Shown: positions 1-54,062, counted from the first letter of the stretch. The stretch is DNA of 64,000 nt from Adiantum capillus-veneris (GCA_014529385.2 CM043944.1:51701768-51765767), one strand, 5' to 3'. Notes: generated from the letters alone by a model not told the origin. Numbers and translations: made by a program.

Positions 1-79
1 TTGGTATTACAAAATCATACATTCTGGCCAGACTAGGTTCATATATGTACGACCGACTTCAGCTTCACAAAATGCATAC

Positions 80-41475
<41,396 letters not shown>

Positions 41476-42110
41476 AGGATTGTCCAGAGGCTCGCACTCC
41501 CTCAGCTCACGAATTTTTCAGCTTTCATGCTTTTGGGTGGGGGGGTTAACCATATCATTGCAAACGAACCCCTTCAGCATATGAAAAGAAGCGGCCACCA
41601 ACTGCAGCGCTTGTAGTCCTCGATAATAACACACATCGAACTTGCATCATGCGGCTGTAACAAGCCGATTGTTGAGGTACTCACCTAGTTGCCGTCGGAT
41701 CGTGAGTTTGAGATCGCTCTTCTATTGGACCTCGCTTGCCACAGTATTTTGTGGTGCTAATTTTGCATAGTAAATGTCTGCATGCAATGCAATTGAGAGC
41801 AGATCTTTTCATGGGTGGCTCTTCTATTGGACCTCGCTTGCCACAGTATTTTGTTGTGCTGATTTTGCATAGTAAATGTCTGCTTGCAGCACAGTTGAGA
41901 GCAGATCTTTTCATGGGTGGTTTATCATATTGGGGCGAAGGCAAAAATATAGGCGACTTGACTCATGGAAGAATCCGCTCGCTTTTGATATCATGCCATC
42001 TTACAACCCCTTCAGCATAAGCGGACCAATGAAAAGAACCGTCAAAGAAGAACCGGTTCAGACTAGGAAAAGGCAACATACCAACCATGCCTGCCTGGCA
42101 TTGTGACTCA
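41476..42110 (-). promoter_or_regulatory. Upstream region of the At5g03900-like gene (promoter expected here)
   Basis: Sequence 5' of the ATG at 41475 on the minus strand; 5' UTR and promoter must lie here or beyond. I see no convincing TATA box. A 102-bp tandem duplication occupies 41716-41919, about 240-445 bp upstream of the start codon. Confidence 0.45.
41716..41919. repeat. 102-bp tandem duplication upstream of the host gene
   Basis: Copies 41716-41817 and 41818-41919 (gctcttctattggacctcgc...cttttcatgggtgg), about 91-93% identical by eye. On the minus strand both are open in the same frame (34 codons each, SALNCxAxRHLLCKIS) within an 87-codon frame, 41944-41681. Confidence 0.9.
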
Positions 42111-43890
42111 TGCCCCAACTCCCCTAGGAATGTTTTGGTGAAGCCATGCTTGGAGCCTAATTGGCATTTGGAAATTAAAATGACTCCATATCAATGTGAT
42201 TGATGGACTTCTTCTCTTTATGGTTGATAGTTTTCACAAGGTAAAAAAGCCTTAGTCAAAAGTTACAAAATCATAAAACGAACTTATTATGAGTTTCAAA
42301 AGTAGCTTATACCATAGTCATTGGGATCTACATCATGTCAGTTAAATGAACTTACAAGCTCTCGCATGCCTTTGAAAGGCCATGTGTATGAAGTAGATTA
42401 CTTTTTTGGCCATATTCATTCATCATTTTCCTTTTCAATCTAAATGTCTTCAATTGGGTCTATTAATGTGGTTTGGTGGCATAGTCTATTTTCCTTCATT
42501 ACATATCAATGTGGTAAGGATATGATGTAAAAGCTACATGATTCAAAGTCACACTCTTGTGTGTGGTGATAAGAAGACTCAATATGGGATATACATAGAG
42601 ATTGTGTGAAAAATACAAAGACAATGTGGAGAAGATCATTTGCACATATTGGGTTCAACTTAGCCTCATGCACAAGTGGGCTCCTCTCTTGTGCATGTAT
42701 TTTGCTTGTATTAGTCGAACTCAAAAAGTAAGCTTAAAAGGAGGGGTACATTCCACTAGCGGCCCGAAGGGAAGGAGTCCTCATCATCCACATCTACTCA
42801 TCTGCCAATATGTGCCAATCACATAGTAGACTATATCTCTTACCAATAGAGTTTTCAAGGTCGATCAAAAGTAGAAATTATTATCTAATTCCTATTTTCA
42901 TAACATACTCCCTAGTTTTAAAGCTGTTGTCCTCAATTGTACTACCTCAATCAATGATATGTGCAAGGTAACCATGTTGCCTCAATCTATTCAATTCCTA
43001 TTCTCATAACATAACCCCTAGTTTTAAAGTGGTTGTTCTCAATTGTACTACCTCAATCAATGTTATGTGCAAGGTAACCATGCTGCCTCAATCTACAACC
43101 TACATCAAACTATCTAAATCAATGATTTATACATTAATAATTGTGTTGCCTCAATCGGTGCTTTTCCCTATAGAATAACAATATTGAAGAACTTAAAAAA
43201 AACTACATAGATTTTTTTCCTTGGCTGGCACTCTAAAACATGTGTTGCTCAATCAACACTCGACACAATTGTATTACCTCAATTGAGACTCTACATAAGG
43301 ATAACCATACACTGTCTCACTCAACAATCTATGTGATATCTAACATGTGTGATTGTGAAGCGCAAATGTGAATGATGGATATTGATGAATAAGAAGTGAT
43401 GCTCAAATCCCTTGAACTTCCTCAACTAAATAGACTTTAACATTTACCTTGATATTTATGATATTACTCTCCATGAATTTACAAGGGCCGTTAATTTAGG
43501 ATCAAGCTTAACCTTGGGATGGTTTTCAATCTATGAGTCTCCTTTTCTCAATTCTAAGCCATAAATACTAGTTTTCTTAGTACATCCTCGGTCTGTGTTT
43601 CTTGTTAACCTATTTAGTGTTGTGCTTGATGCCCTTGAATAACTTCAGAATGGATTTGGATATGGCTTGATATAGTTATTCTATCAACCTCATGAATTCT
43701 ACATCCAATATTTACACTAGTTATCGGCAATTTTTGGCCATAGAAAATTTCAAAAGTCCTTTTCCTATTGGAGAGTGCATAATGTTGTTATAAGCAAGCT
43801 TTTCCTATTGTAGAGTGCACAACATGGTTATAAGCAAGTTGTAATAAAGGTATTCAAAACAGAGCTATTCAAAAGTGATTACAAAATGTG
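42111..43890. other. No gene seen; AT-rich intergenic DNA
   Basis: AT-rich, no recognisable domain. It contains a tandem duplication at 42887-43098 and further loose cctcaatc... repeats to 43300. Confidence 0.45.
42887..43098. repeat. 106-bp tandem duplication
   Basis: aattcctatt(t/c)tcataacata...cctcaatctat repeated once, copies at 42887 and 42993, about 93% identical. Confidence 0.88.
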
Positions 43891-43899
43891 AATCTCTAT

Positions 43900-45400
43900 C
43901 AACAATCATCACTTTAGGAAAACTATTCAGAACAAATACATTTTTAAAGAAAAGCCTGGGAGCGTGTGTTTGCAATCAATGTTTTCTCATGCAATATAAT
44001 ATGCAATTTTGCTAGTTTTATCCACAATAGTCCATTTCTTATCATGTTGTATGAATTGAGAGAAAAACCTCTAATGGAATCCGTGGATAACTTTGCTAAG
44101 GCTAGGAAGGAATAGACAAAGGCATGAAAGATCCTTGGGGCTTACCATGTGCATGTCTCACTCCCTGACATACGATGCACATAGACACAAAGTGACGTAC
44201 ATCATGTTTCATGTTAAGCTAGTAAAAATTGTTCTTCACAAGGAGAAAGTGTAGTTGAAATACCCTTATGACCCATAAATGGTAGCATATGCATTCATTA
44301 TAATACCAACTATGGAAAACGTGGAGTGACACAAAACTCACCCAAGAATAAGAGAAAAGAATTCTAATATGAGAAATTATCAATTGCTATCCAATTTGTA
44401 TACATCATTTCAATCCAAATAGAAACAAATTCATCATCGTCATCATCATAAAAGTCACATACAAGATCAAAAGAAGCGATATTAGGGACTCATATATTGT
44501 TAAGTGAAGAATTTCTACCAAATGCATCTATAATAGCATTTTCACGACCGTTGTGGCCCAAAGGTTGAAAAGCTTGAATAAATTGAACCCATTTGATGTC
44601 TCTATTGAATAGGAGGGGGTAGGTCAAAAGGTGGCGAACACTCCATTGATAAATTTTAATAGGAAAAAATTAAATTTTATGAGGTGTTATCTTCACATAC
44701 TAAGTGCATGAACAACAATGAGTAATTCCTTATCAGAAGTACTATACTTTGTTCATGTAGTTTCAATGTACGACTCCGTTTCAAAGTAATTGAATGGTCA
44801 ACTTACATTAGAGCCCCATTAGAATATCACCCCTTCCTTACCCACTAGCATCAATAACAACCAGAAACAAAGTTCTAGAATTTTTGGGCAATTGAAGGAC
44901 ATGTCTATGTGTGAGGATTTGTTTAAGTTTCTCAAAATCCTTTTGTTGGGTTTTACATCAATCAAAAGTTTTTTGTTCAAGAGAATAGTGAGAGAAGGTG
45001 CTATGAGTGAGGAGTTTCTTACAAATTTACACCAAAAATTAACAATGCCGAAGAAAATCAAACTTTGTGACCCTTTTTAGGATCAACCTTTATGCCACTG
45101 GCTAAAACTATGTGACCAAGGTATCCAATTGCATTTTGAAAAAAGATGCTTTCTCAATATTTACATACAAATGATTCTAATGAAATTTGTTAAAGATTAA
45201 ATGCAAATGCTTTTAATGCATTTCATGTAGTTTATTACAAATCAAAATATCATCAAAAGACATTCACCAACTCAAAGTAGTGATTGAATTTGGGAGACCA
45301 AAAGGCACAAAAATTCATAGTGACCACTTCAAGTGCAAAATGCAATTGCACAAATGTCCGATGCATGCATCTATTATAACCACAATTTAACTTAATAATT
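43900..45400 (-). pseudogene. Heavily decayed Ty3/gypsy pol (RT, RNase H, integrase)
   Basis: On the minus strand from about 45330: MNFCAFWSPKFNHYFE, a YLGHIVLASGIKVDPKK-like end of RT (about 45140-45080), then NFWCKFVRNSSLIAPSLTIL (frame 45061-44819) of the RT/RNase H link, and integrase remains near 44230-44130 (HVRHFVSMCIVCQ-like, HAHGKPQGSF-like). Dense stops in all frames; older than the elements in the introns. Confidence 0.65.
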
Positions 45401-46406
45401 TTGGCAATGCTCATGAATAGTGAGTTCAACTATATTAAGCCATGCTACATCCAAGCGATGGCATCAACAAAACCATAACCATGAGATCACAAGAGATCGG
45501 CTAACAAGGGAAACTTGCTATCAATAGCAAGTGCGCTTCTCACAAAACCAAGATCATATGGGGAACGGCCAACAAGGGAGCCAGCCTATCGAAAGCAAAC
45601 AAATAGACAATAGCCAAAGAATACTAGCACGATGTCACTGAGGAAATTCTCGACAAAGGGGCTCCATGCCGGAAAGGCACTAGGCCTCTAGTTACACTAC
45701 AAGCCAAGGAAAGAATTATGTGCGAGAATTTATGGAAACCCAAAACCTCAAACACTTTATTATCATGTAAAATGTGAACACCATAAGTTTATCGGCTTGC
45801 TTGGGATCACACTATATTGCTCAAACTTTGACTTGCTTTGAGTTAGTTCTCTATCTCCTCAATTCACTTCTTCTCTAGTTGAATACAAGAGGCACAACCC
45901 TCCTATTCAAAGATCCCTAAGAGTTAAAAAAACGTCCTAAAACCTAATCCTTAAAAACCACACTCTTGCTTTTTCTTTCAGATGTCACCTGAGAACATCT
46001 TGTGATGATGACATGGCAGCACGAAGTTCGATCTCCATTGATTCCCTTGCTTTTGGTATCAAAAATGATCGTGCAGCTACTGTGATTCTTTTAGTCTTCT
46101 TACTTCTCACCTCTTGGACTCTCCACGAGTTGATGCAAACCCCAAAAGCACTCAACGACTCTTCTCTCTATGCGCTACTCATTGTTGGGATATTTTTTTA
46201 AAGAAATTCTCATTGAATTGGCACAATAAGCGCCTATATAAAGTGGCCAATAGGCCCGAATGTCTCAATTAAGGCCAAATCCTTTTTGGGTGGCCAACTT
46301 TGGCACATAAATTAATACCAAGCACAATGTATTTCTCCAATGGCCCTGTCTACCAATGGTGCAAGCATAGGGTGATGATAGTTGGTGAAAGGCCATCCCC
46401 TTTTAC
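45401..46406. other. No gene seen
   Basis: A short plus frame, 46013-46201 (MAARSSISIDSLAFGI), is hydrophobic and open for 62 codons, but has no recognisable relatives, no clear promoter and no splice context. Otherwise AT-rich DNA. Confidence 0.35.
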
Positions 46407-48278
46407 TCAAAAAACAACCCAAGCTTCCTTGCTATTAACATGTCGGGCACATCCCGACAAAAAATCAATTCTAACTTTTTCTCGCTTCTGAATGTTAAGT
46501 AGCAAGACATCCACCCCCTCTAAACCTGCACATCCTCGAGCATGTGCCACTTTATAACTCTTCTTGTTCTCATCAATCTCTTCATCACTGCCAATCTGTT
46601 GGTCCACACTTTGGCCCTCAATCTCAATGTCTGAATCATGCTTCTTGAATAGCTTAATCATTTTTCTTGCTATCGGCACCTTCATCTCTATTCCATCTAG
46701 TTTGCAAAGTTTGTAGGTAGTGTTGTCATTCACATGTTTGATAATGTATAGTCCAAGCCATCACTTTACCATTTTTTTGTAGATCTATATACTAGTTTGA
46801 AAGACTACTATCATAGACGAATACCCAGTCTCATTTTTTATTTTCCCTTGGCCTTAGTTTGTGCTTCTTGTCAAAACCCTCTTTGATCTTTAACCTTGCT
46901 TCCCTTAACTTCTCTTTGGCAACTTCTATATCTTTATTACGTCTCTCAAGCTGTTGAATCCTCAATGAAAGTAGATTTTCTTTGCTCAATTCTCTTTCCC
47001 AAGGTAGACTAGTCTATGTCAACACTACTTGTTATGTTGGCATAATCGGTTTCTATCCATACATCAACTCTGATGGCATATACCCTATTAGTGAACTGTG
47101 TATGGTCAAATCGACCCATAAATCATATTGTTGTATCCTAGGCTGTTCACCAATACGCCCATTGTACACCTTAGCCAAAGCTTTAATGATGGGTGGATGA
47201 CCTCTCTTACTTTTTTCATTACCTTTAGGATTGTAAGCTATGGTTAGGCCTCATTCAATCCCTAATCAATTGAAGAATTCTCTTGCTTCATTTGCATCTA
47301 GCTCACCTTTTTCACTTGTGATCTTAACGATGCATCCATGTCAGAAACTTGCACAATGCACTCGTTATTTTATTTCTCACAGTTCTCCCTATCACTTGAC
47401 CAATGTCGGTCTTTGATCTTTGCATAGGTAGCTTAGACCCCTCTGTGTCCTATCCATATATTCTCATGGAGCCCTTTAACAAACTTTTGTTGAGTCTCTC
47501 TAGTGCAACCCTTTGTGGGGATCCTCTTCTCTGTTCAAGGGTGCTTCCATGGATGCCCATGTCTAAGGAAAGAGTCATAGGCCTTCCTCTTTATGCTTGT
47601 GTATTCTTGATCACTCCGGTCATTTGGTTTCCTTCAAGTGCTCCAATAGCGCCCAATGAGAATCCACTCTCCATCACACTCGTCCTCATAAAATAATGCA
47701 AATGCATGCATAGTTGTTTTGTCATTCGTATGAACCTGTGAAGTCTTGCAGATCTGTAATCCCACATCATCCTCTATAGAAACCATCTCTTCTTCATCAT
47801 CAAACCTTGCTCTTGATAACATATCTGCAATCCGATTATCCCTTCCTACAAAGTGGAAAAAATCTAGATTAAGAGATTTTATCAATGCAGTCCACCTAAC
47901 CATGGAAATGTTGTGTATGGAACAACATGCAATCATCCCCAATAGTGGTAGACAATTTGTCTTCACAATGATTTTTGACCCAATAAAGTACTCTTTATTG
48001 CTCCTTAAACATGTAGAAACACCCCATAATTCCTCTCTTGACCTATGGATACCCCCTATGTCGGTCACTCAAAACTTTAGCCCCAAACCTCACTGCATAC
48101 TTGTGCCCTTCTTTGTCATCTTGACCAATTGCCCGACCAATCCTCGTAGGACTAGTATCTATTGTTACAATCACAAGTCTCCTACACTTGTAGTTAGTTT
48201 TCCTTCATGTAGGAGCACTAAGCATCACCTTTTTCAACTTCTCAATAGATTTTGCATGCTTCTTTGTCCATACAAACC
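46407..48278 (-). pseudogene. Old gypsy element, minus strand: RNase H, integrase and C-terminal domain
   Basis: Reads from 48278 down: RNase H start (WTKKHAKSIEKLKKVM, TIDTSPTRIGRAIGQ, YPQVKRGI), then a long decayed middle, integrase core (ELDANEAREFF, AYNPKGNEKSKRGHPPIIKA, IHSSLIGYMPSELMYG) and the C-terminal domain in an open frame at 46733-46407 (NDNTTYKLCKLDGIEMKVPI). The integrase wording differs from elements G, X and E, so this is another lineage. Cut at 48278 by element G; a gag piece possibly from the same copy lies beyond G at 62.1-62.6 kb. Confidence 0.72.
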
Positions 48279-48626
48279 TGTCATAATAACTAATATCTAA
48301 TTCTCCTAAATGATTTTCTCATGTTAAACCGATCATTTAATATAGGGAAGTATGAGGGGAGAAATAGCTAGAATATTGGTTAAGCTGGCAGACCGGCCAT
48401 AGTAGGGATCCAAAGGGGGGGTCATCTGCAAAAGAGCAATGTGCATCAATGGGATTCAAAGACCCTAAGGTTCAGCCCATTAAGACTTCCAAAATGCTAA
48501 GATTCCAAAATTCAATAAAAAGTCCAATGGTCAAACCTTTGGGAAATTAGATGCCTTTGGAAGGCCTAAAAGTCTTTGCAAATCCCTAGATGGGAGGGAG
48601 TGAGCCCTTTTAGTAGGGGATGAGAG

Positions 48627-48662
<36 letters not shown>

Positions 48663-49842
48663 AGGCTCCCTTTATACAAAGGGAATAGGGGACACATGTC
48701 AGTTCCCTAGCCCAATTGTTCCCCAAGGTGCATTCAAATCCTATTGGATGGCCATAGAGGTGGACCAATGAGAATTAGGCTAGAGTACATTTAGTTTAAT
48801 TCATTTTAAAACACTTGATAAAAGAACCAATAGGAATTAAGCTTGCTAGAAGACTATTGGACAGTCTTCCAAGGGGTCCAATGACCATTCAACAGCCCAA
48901 TGGCTTGCCTGATTCCTATTGGCCAGAAGACAAAGGGGTCCAATGAGACTTTAATTGCATTAATTAAATACCTAAAGCTCTCACAAAATGGAAAGGGGGA
49001 CACGTGTCAAAAGGCTATCACTTATGCTTATCAAATATCATTGGCTAAGCTTTGCAGGGTCCAATGGGGTGCAAGCATGAGTAAAATGCAAGAGGGGTCG
49101 ACCAAGAGAGAGAGGGGGCTGATTTTGGCAAGGCATTATCACAGACACACTCACACAATCTCATGTGTGAAGCAAAGAAGACTCTCTCTCCTTCTCAAGA
49201 TTTAATGGAAAGCTCATCATCTACTCCAAGCTTGTGAGAAGGGAGGCCTACACCAACAACTCTTGGCTTTGTGATGCAAATTCAACCAAGAGCCAAGCTG
49301 CTCATCTCCTCTACCATGCTAATTACTAAGCTATGTTAAGCTATTATGAGTGATTATGTGAGGAGATATACTTCTTTCTCGTAAGAATACTCCTTCTTCC
49401 TCTCAATCTACTCTCATACCCCGCTCACCATCTTCAAAGGTGTGTGAGGTCTTGAGTCTGAGACCGTGAGGGAATTGATGTTGTGTTTTATAAGTGTGTG
49501 CATGGTGCTTGAAGCTTCCATCTTCATTGCACCAGCAAGTTATTGAAGGAACACAAATTATTGTATTGTAAAATGTCTCCCCTAATGGGGGAAACCTATA
49601 ATACAAAGCCTTTTGGAGGGGGGATCGGCTCCATAAAAATCTGGTCATCAACTGTTGTCAATAGCTTAATTTCTCTCTCTTTTGAAGTATTGTTCATGCC
49701 TATCTAACTAGTTGTTATGCTTTTTGTTGCTCTCTCCATCCAAGCACTCTTGCTGTGCTCATTAGGAATTTATTCTAATGAAATGCTCACTGTTTATGCT
49801 ATTTTCCATTACACACAAGTTAATAGGCCATTAAATGTTACA
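48279..49842 (+). repeat. 5' LTR of element G (1564 bp)
   Basis: TGTCATAATAACTAATATC...AGGCCATTAAATGTTACA. Has an (AC)n tract at 48631-48660, longer than in the other two copies. Followed by the primer site. Confidence 0.88.
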
Positions 49843-49855
49843 TTGGTATTAGAGC
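49843..49855 (+). promoter_or_regulatory. Primer-binding site of element G
   Basis: TTGGTATTAGAGC, one C-to-T change from the initiator Met tRNA complement. Confidence 0.85.
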
Positions 49856-50267
49856 ACAAGGTTTCTCCTTTCTTGCTCAGGAAGGGAGGTCCTCGAGCTA
49901 ACTATAAATGGTTGGTATTATTAATTGCAATTGAGTAAGTAGAATAGGGATTTATCAGCTTTGCAGTACACCTGCTTCATGCAGATAACGGGGCATCACC
50001 GTCGAGAGCTATGATCTTAATAGTGGAGTCCTATGGAGCTTGCCTACGGCTTAGCCACTATTGAGCTATTAGAAGCTTGACAGGAGCCGGTACTATTCTG
50101 GTGTTGAAAGACCCTCTCTTCTATTCCTTGCAATTAATGATATATGAGCCATGGGTACAAGAGCTTGAGTGCTTTTCTAAAGGGGTAAAGAGGAGTAGCA
50201 ACTAGGGCTTGAAGTGCCAAATCACACCCCTAAAAAGAAAAAAATTTTACACCTAAAACTTGTTAGA

Positions 50268-50327
50268 ATGGCTGACAATAATAAACAGAGTGAAATTAAT
50301 GTTGATAGCTTTGATTTTGCTAATGAG
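50268..50327 (+). pseudogene. gag start of element G (first 20 codons)
   Basis: ATG at 50268 opens MADNNKQSEINVDSFDFANE; the frame resumes in phase after the copia element (54063: QATNDVHMLVNYLVSRLQQA). The junction is the ATGAG target-site duplication. Confidence 0.85.
50323..50327. repeat. Copia target-site duplication ATGAG (partner at 54058-54062)
   Basis: Five-base duplication of the standard copia length; gag of G reads on correctly across one copy. Confidence 0.9.
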
Positions 50328-50516
50328 TGAAGGGGATCGGAGAGCACCACAGATGGAGAGTGTGAGAGAGAAAGAGACACACGACACACAGAGTTGGTGG
50401 GGAGACTCAAAGAGTGAGCAGCCTCCTATACACTTATGCTATGTATAAGGTATACAAGTCAGTGGGCGCCCAGACTCTGGCCATCCGGGCAAGGCACAGG
50501 CGCCTATACCCCAACA
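50328..50516 (-). repeat. 3' LTR of the copia element (189 bp)
   Basis: Minus-strand TGTTGGGGTATAGG...CCGATCCCCTTCA; near-identical to 53869-54057. Preceded on the minus strand by the polypurine tract (50517-50528). Confidence 0.9.
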
Positions 50517-50595
50517 ACCTCCCACTTAAAGGCGACTGTGCCTTTAAGCAAGGGAACCTACTCTAAAGACTACAAAAGGCGAGAGAAAATCGCTC

Positions 50596-51564
50596 TCAAC
50601 CGATGCCCACTAGTTGGCTGTGATCGTGTGCATCCGGCTGTCCTCCTCCCATGTAAGTCCATACACCACCAGACGTACCGCACATGTACTGCAAGTATGT
50701 ACGCAATACCTGCATATCTCCCTCGTGCACTATGCCATCATCAGTCAACAAACGACTGAAAACCCCAACTGCAAATGCTCCCACTGCAGCTGCGATATCC
50801 GGTCTCAAGATCAACATCTCATACATGAGACCACCGAATGCCGATGCAATGCTAGCGGGCCCTACTAGCTCTACGGAGCATGCATCAGCATATATATCCC
50901 TGGCAATAGGCATCTCTGACTAACAAGGTGTGTCAGCCACATGCATCTCCTGACTGTCCGCAAAAGATGCATCAACCTACCGTGCAGCCTCAGAGCAAAC
51001 CAACTGCTCTAGGTGTCTGCTGGAAGAGATATCTTGCACAACTATATCCCCATGCTCATTGTCGAGCATAGAAAGGAATGATTGCATAATCGCTGACATC
51101 TCAGCCTCCTCTGCAATCATCCACTGCAAACATGACCACTCAATCTGCTGTGACTCACTAGAGCTCTCATGATCTAACTCCTTATGCATAGACTCTTGCA
51201 CAAAGTCCTCCTGTCGTGACTCACTAGAGCAAGACCACTCTACTTGTCTATCCTGCATAGAAGTATCTCGCACAACTGACTCTCTGCTTTGCTCAGTCAC
51301 TAGCAAATCATGCATGTCTGACTCTGTTACCTCTCTGTGTGACTGCTCAAGTCGTGCCCCAACTGTGTGCACAACGAGCTCACTACTCTGCACTCCATGC
51401 AAAGCACCCTGCAACCCATGAGCAAAAGAGACTGTCCGGGTCTCTCGCTCTCTGCATGGATGTAACAAGATTGAGACTCGGCCATCTCTCACTAGTACTA
51501 CATGCAATGGGTACCATGTGCCAACTCTAGCACCTCTCCCAATCACTAGCGAACCCAAATGCAA
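50596..51564 (-). pseudogene. Copia 3' part: unrecognised linker and last piece of RT/RNase H link
   Basis: Frame 51564-50977 (195 codons) is rich in Glu, Ser and Gln with repeats such as SSESRQEDF / SSESQQIEW and is not recognised; its start (GTWYPLHVVLV) may follow protease. Frame 50913-50596 matches the RT end of copia elements: SAFGGLMYEMLILRPDIAAA then LRTYLQYMCGTSGG. The RT palm and integrase between them are deleted. Confidence 0.65.
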
Positions 51565-51612
51565 CGCAAAAGATCGCTCAAGCAGCGATACCCGACATCC
51601 ACTATCCCGTAA

Positions 51613-52071
51613 CTATCTGACTGAGATCAAATCCCGTCTCAGATCTGGCACATAACGCACATGACGCAAGGTAAATCTCATACCACTGGGCAAGGACAAA
51701 CATACGTCTCCTGCACCCTCAATGTCATACACAACACCATCAGCCATGTGCACACAACCAAGTCTCCCACTAGAAAACGTGCTAAACCACTCACGATGCG
51801 ACGTGACATGGAAAGTAGCATCTGAATCTAGTAACCAATGTGGAGACAATGTGCAATCCGATATGCAATCCGTAGACATAAGATCGTCTAAAGACAAGCT
51901 AGATGTAAATGTGACATCGCCATCACAAGCATACTTAGTAACCACCGTACTGATCTCAGTAGCATCTGTCATGCCCAAATCTGCATCACACATATGTCGC
52001 CTCCGTTGTCTCAAACGCCTGAAATATCGACGCCTAATGTGCCCTCTATGTCCACAATGCCAACATGTCAA
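51613..52071 (-). pseudogene. Copia zinc knuckle and protease
   Basis: Knuckle CWHCGHRGHIRRRY, in which the last Cys is Tyr. Protease reads HWLLDSDATFHVTSHREWFS; the active site is DSD where DSG is expected. It continues VHMADGVVYDIEGAGDVCLS and LRHVRYVPDLRRDLISV, a classical copia stretch. Both active-site changes suggest an inactive protein. Confidence 0.8.
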
Positions 52072-52083
52072 GTCTCTATGTCG

Positions 52084-52485
52084 TCAAGACTTGCGTGTGG
52101 GACCAATCTCTCCCATGGACATAGAAGTGGGACTAGACTCCTCTATAGACATGGATGTCGCGTACATAGCATGTAAACTCTGCCATAAAGCATGAGTTGT
52201 AGTATCCCTCGAGACCTGCCAATAAACAGACTCAACCAAATGCAAACGAATCGTAGACATGGCTAACTCATCAAGATCCTGCCAATCATCATCACGCATA
52301 GACTTGGGCTTCGCCGATAAACCACGCAAGGGTTTATCCTCCCCCAAATCCGTCAATGCAACAAGCATATGCTCCTTCCAAGCAACAAAATCTGCACCAT
52401 CAAACTGTGTCAGACCATAACGCTGGAAGTCAAATGAAAAATCAGCCATAATGCTCGCAAAAGAGCAACCAACAATAAGTAGCAA
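52084..52485 (-). CDS. Copia gag
   Basis: Open frame of 133 codons. The functional start is probably MADFSFDF at residue 13, typical of copia gag, followed by RYGLTQFDGADFVAWKEHML and HLVESVYWQVSRDTTTHALW, the gag-polypeptide/UBN2-like pattern (WQSLHAMY). It continues with SSPTSMSMGEIGPTRKS and then a frameshift to the zinc-knuckle frame. Confidence 0.8.
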   Translation of the reverse strand: MLLIVGCSFASIMADFSFDFQRYGLTQFDGADFVAWKEHMLVALTDLGEDKPLRGLSAKPKSMRDDDWQDLDELAMSTIRLHLVESVYWQVSRDTTTHALWQSLHAMYATSMSIEESSPTSMSMGEIGPTRKS

Positions 52486-53868
52486 ATGTCAACCAAATCA
52501 GCCCTAAACTGGCTCGAATCGCATCAACAAAAGTCTGCAAATATGGCTCAAAACCTGATGCAAAATTGCACCAATAACCGTGCAAAACCTTGCACAAAAT
52601 CACAAGTCAATATGACTCGAATCCGGCTACCAAGCTCGTATCCACACAAGCATACATCACAATATTCACTCCTGTGAGTGTGCCAAGATAATTGTACGCC
52701 TGTCAAACTGTGAGCTAATCACCAAGCCCACACTGTGCGGTATCGATGCATACACACGCACAAATCTCCCACCTGCAGAGAACACCGCACGCAAATGCTG
52801 AGTGCAACCCGCAATCTCTACCTAGATCGCATAAATGATGCGCATAAAACTCCTGGGAAAATTTCGCCAGAGTTTCGACGCACAATGGCTATCAACACAA
52901 AATAACCATTGTCTTGCAAGCTCAATACAATGAGCAATCAATGCGCATCAAACTACACTCAACATACATGCATAAGCTCTGCAAACCTGTGTCCAAAAAA
53001 TGCTCACAAAGAGTACCACAGGTGACCATACATGTCATCCACAACCAACCTCTGCACCTGCTCACAAGATCTACTGCTCACCACATAAGCATACATAGAG
53101 CATTACCCGCTCAAAGACCATGTATGCAAGCCACAACACTGCAGAAGAACCACTCAACTACAACTGGCAACACCTGTGGGAGTACTAGACTCAACCTGTA
53201 CACCTGGGAGTCAAACCCGATCTTGTAACACCTCATATGTGCCTGCTACTTGCAGTGTGCACGGGTAAGCTGCAAAGAAAACAACAGAGCCCAAAACTAT
53301 CTTGAAAAACAGTCTCTGTGTTTTTAATTTTAAACCCACCTACACTCCAAATCAGAAAATGATTCCTTCTACAAAGTCGTAGAGCTTCAAGCCAGCTCCA
53401 TTTTGAACCAAAAAGTTTTGGAATCGGAGTTGTGTAGCTCAACTTATGAGAAAAACAGAAGACTGCTATCAAACTGCCAAAAAATTGAATGACTTTCTTT
53501 TGTGCTTCTTTGAGCTCATAGAAAGGCTCAAACTCACTTCCCACCTCAATGCGTGAGCTGAATGTATCAATCTCACAATGCTTCCATGTCTATGGAAGCT
53601 CCAAGCTCCAATCTGTCGCCGATGTAGCCGTTACAAAGCTTGCCGAGAAGAGGGAAGATGTTGTACACAGAGGGTTGATCTGTAGAGGAACTGTGGACTG
53701 ATCTGTGAGCAGTAGGAAGATCCCGAGAGCTCTCCTGCAAGCCTCTGTATGGCTGCCCACAAGCCTCCTCTATTTCTTTGCTCAGATCTGTGACCTCTCC
53801 GCCATAGCCAACGAGTTCATTGCGAAGCCGTCCATCTACGCTCTCACACCTGTTGCTCTGATACCAAT

Positions 53869-54057
53869 TGAAGGGGATCGGAGAGCACCACAGAGGGAGA
53901 GTGAGAGAGAGAAGGAGACACATGACACACATATATGGTGGGGAGACTCAAAGAGTGAGCAGCCCCCTATACACTTATGCTATGTATAAGGTATACAAGT
54001 CAGTGGGCGCACAGACTCTGGCCGGCCGGGCAAGGCACATGCGCCTATACCCCAACA
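53869..54057 (-). repeat. 5' LTR of the copia element (189 bp)
   Basis: Same sequence as 50328-50516 with scattered substitutions; the adjoining 53868-53855 is the initiator-Met primer site (minus strand). Confidence 0.9.
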
Positions 54058-54062
54058 ATGAG

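Larger units (their letters stand above)
50328..54057 (-). mobile_element. Ty1/copia element lacking integrase and most of RT, inserted in gag of G
   Basis: 3730 bp, flanked by ATGAG at 50323-50327 and 54058-54062. Identical-length LTRs (189 bp) at both ends. On the minus strand: LTR 54057-53869, primer site ATTGGTATCAGAGC directly inside it, gag (52485-52084), knuckle and protease (52071-51613), unrecognised frame (51564-50977), last part of RT (50913-50596), polypurine tract AAGTGGGAGGT and 3' LTR 50516-50328. No integrase core or RT catalytic motif is found, so it had to be moved by a complete relative. Confidence 0.9.

Noticed and set aside
46013-46201. A small membrane protein gene (62 codons, hydrophobic)
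   Set aside because: Short, no ribosome or splice context, no recognised family, and no second line of evidence; kept only as a remark.
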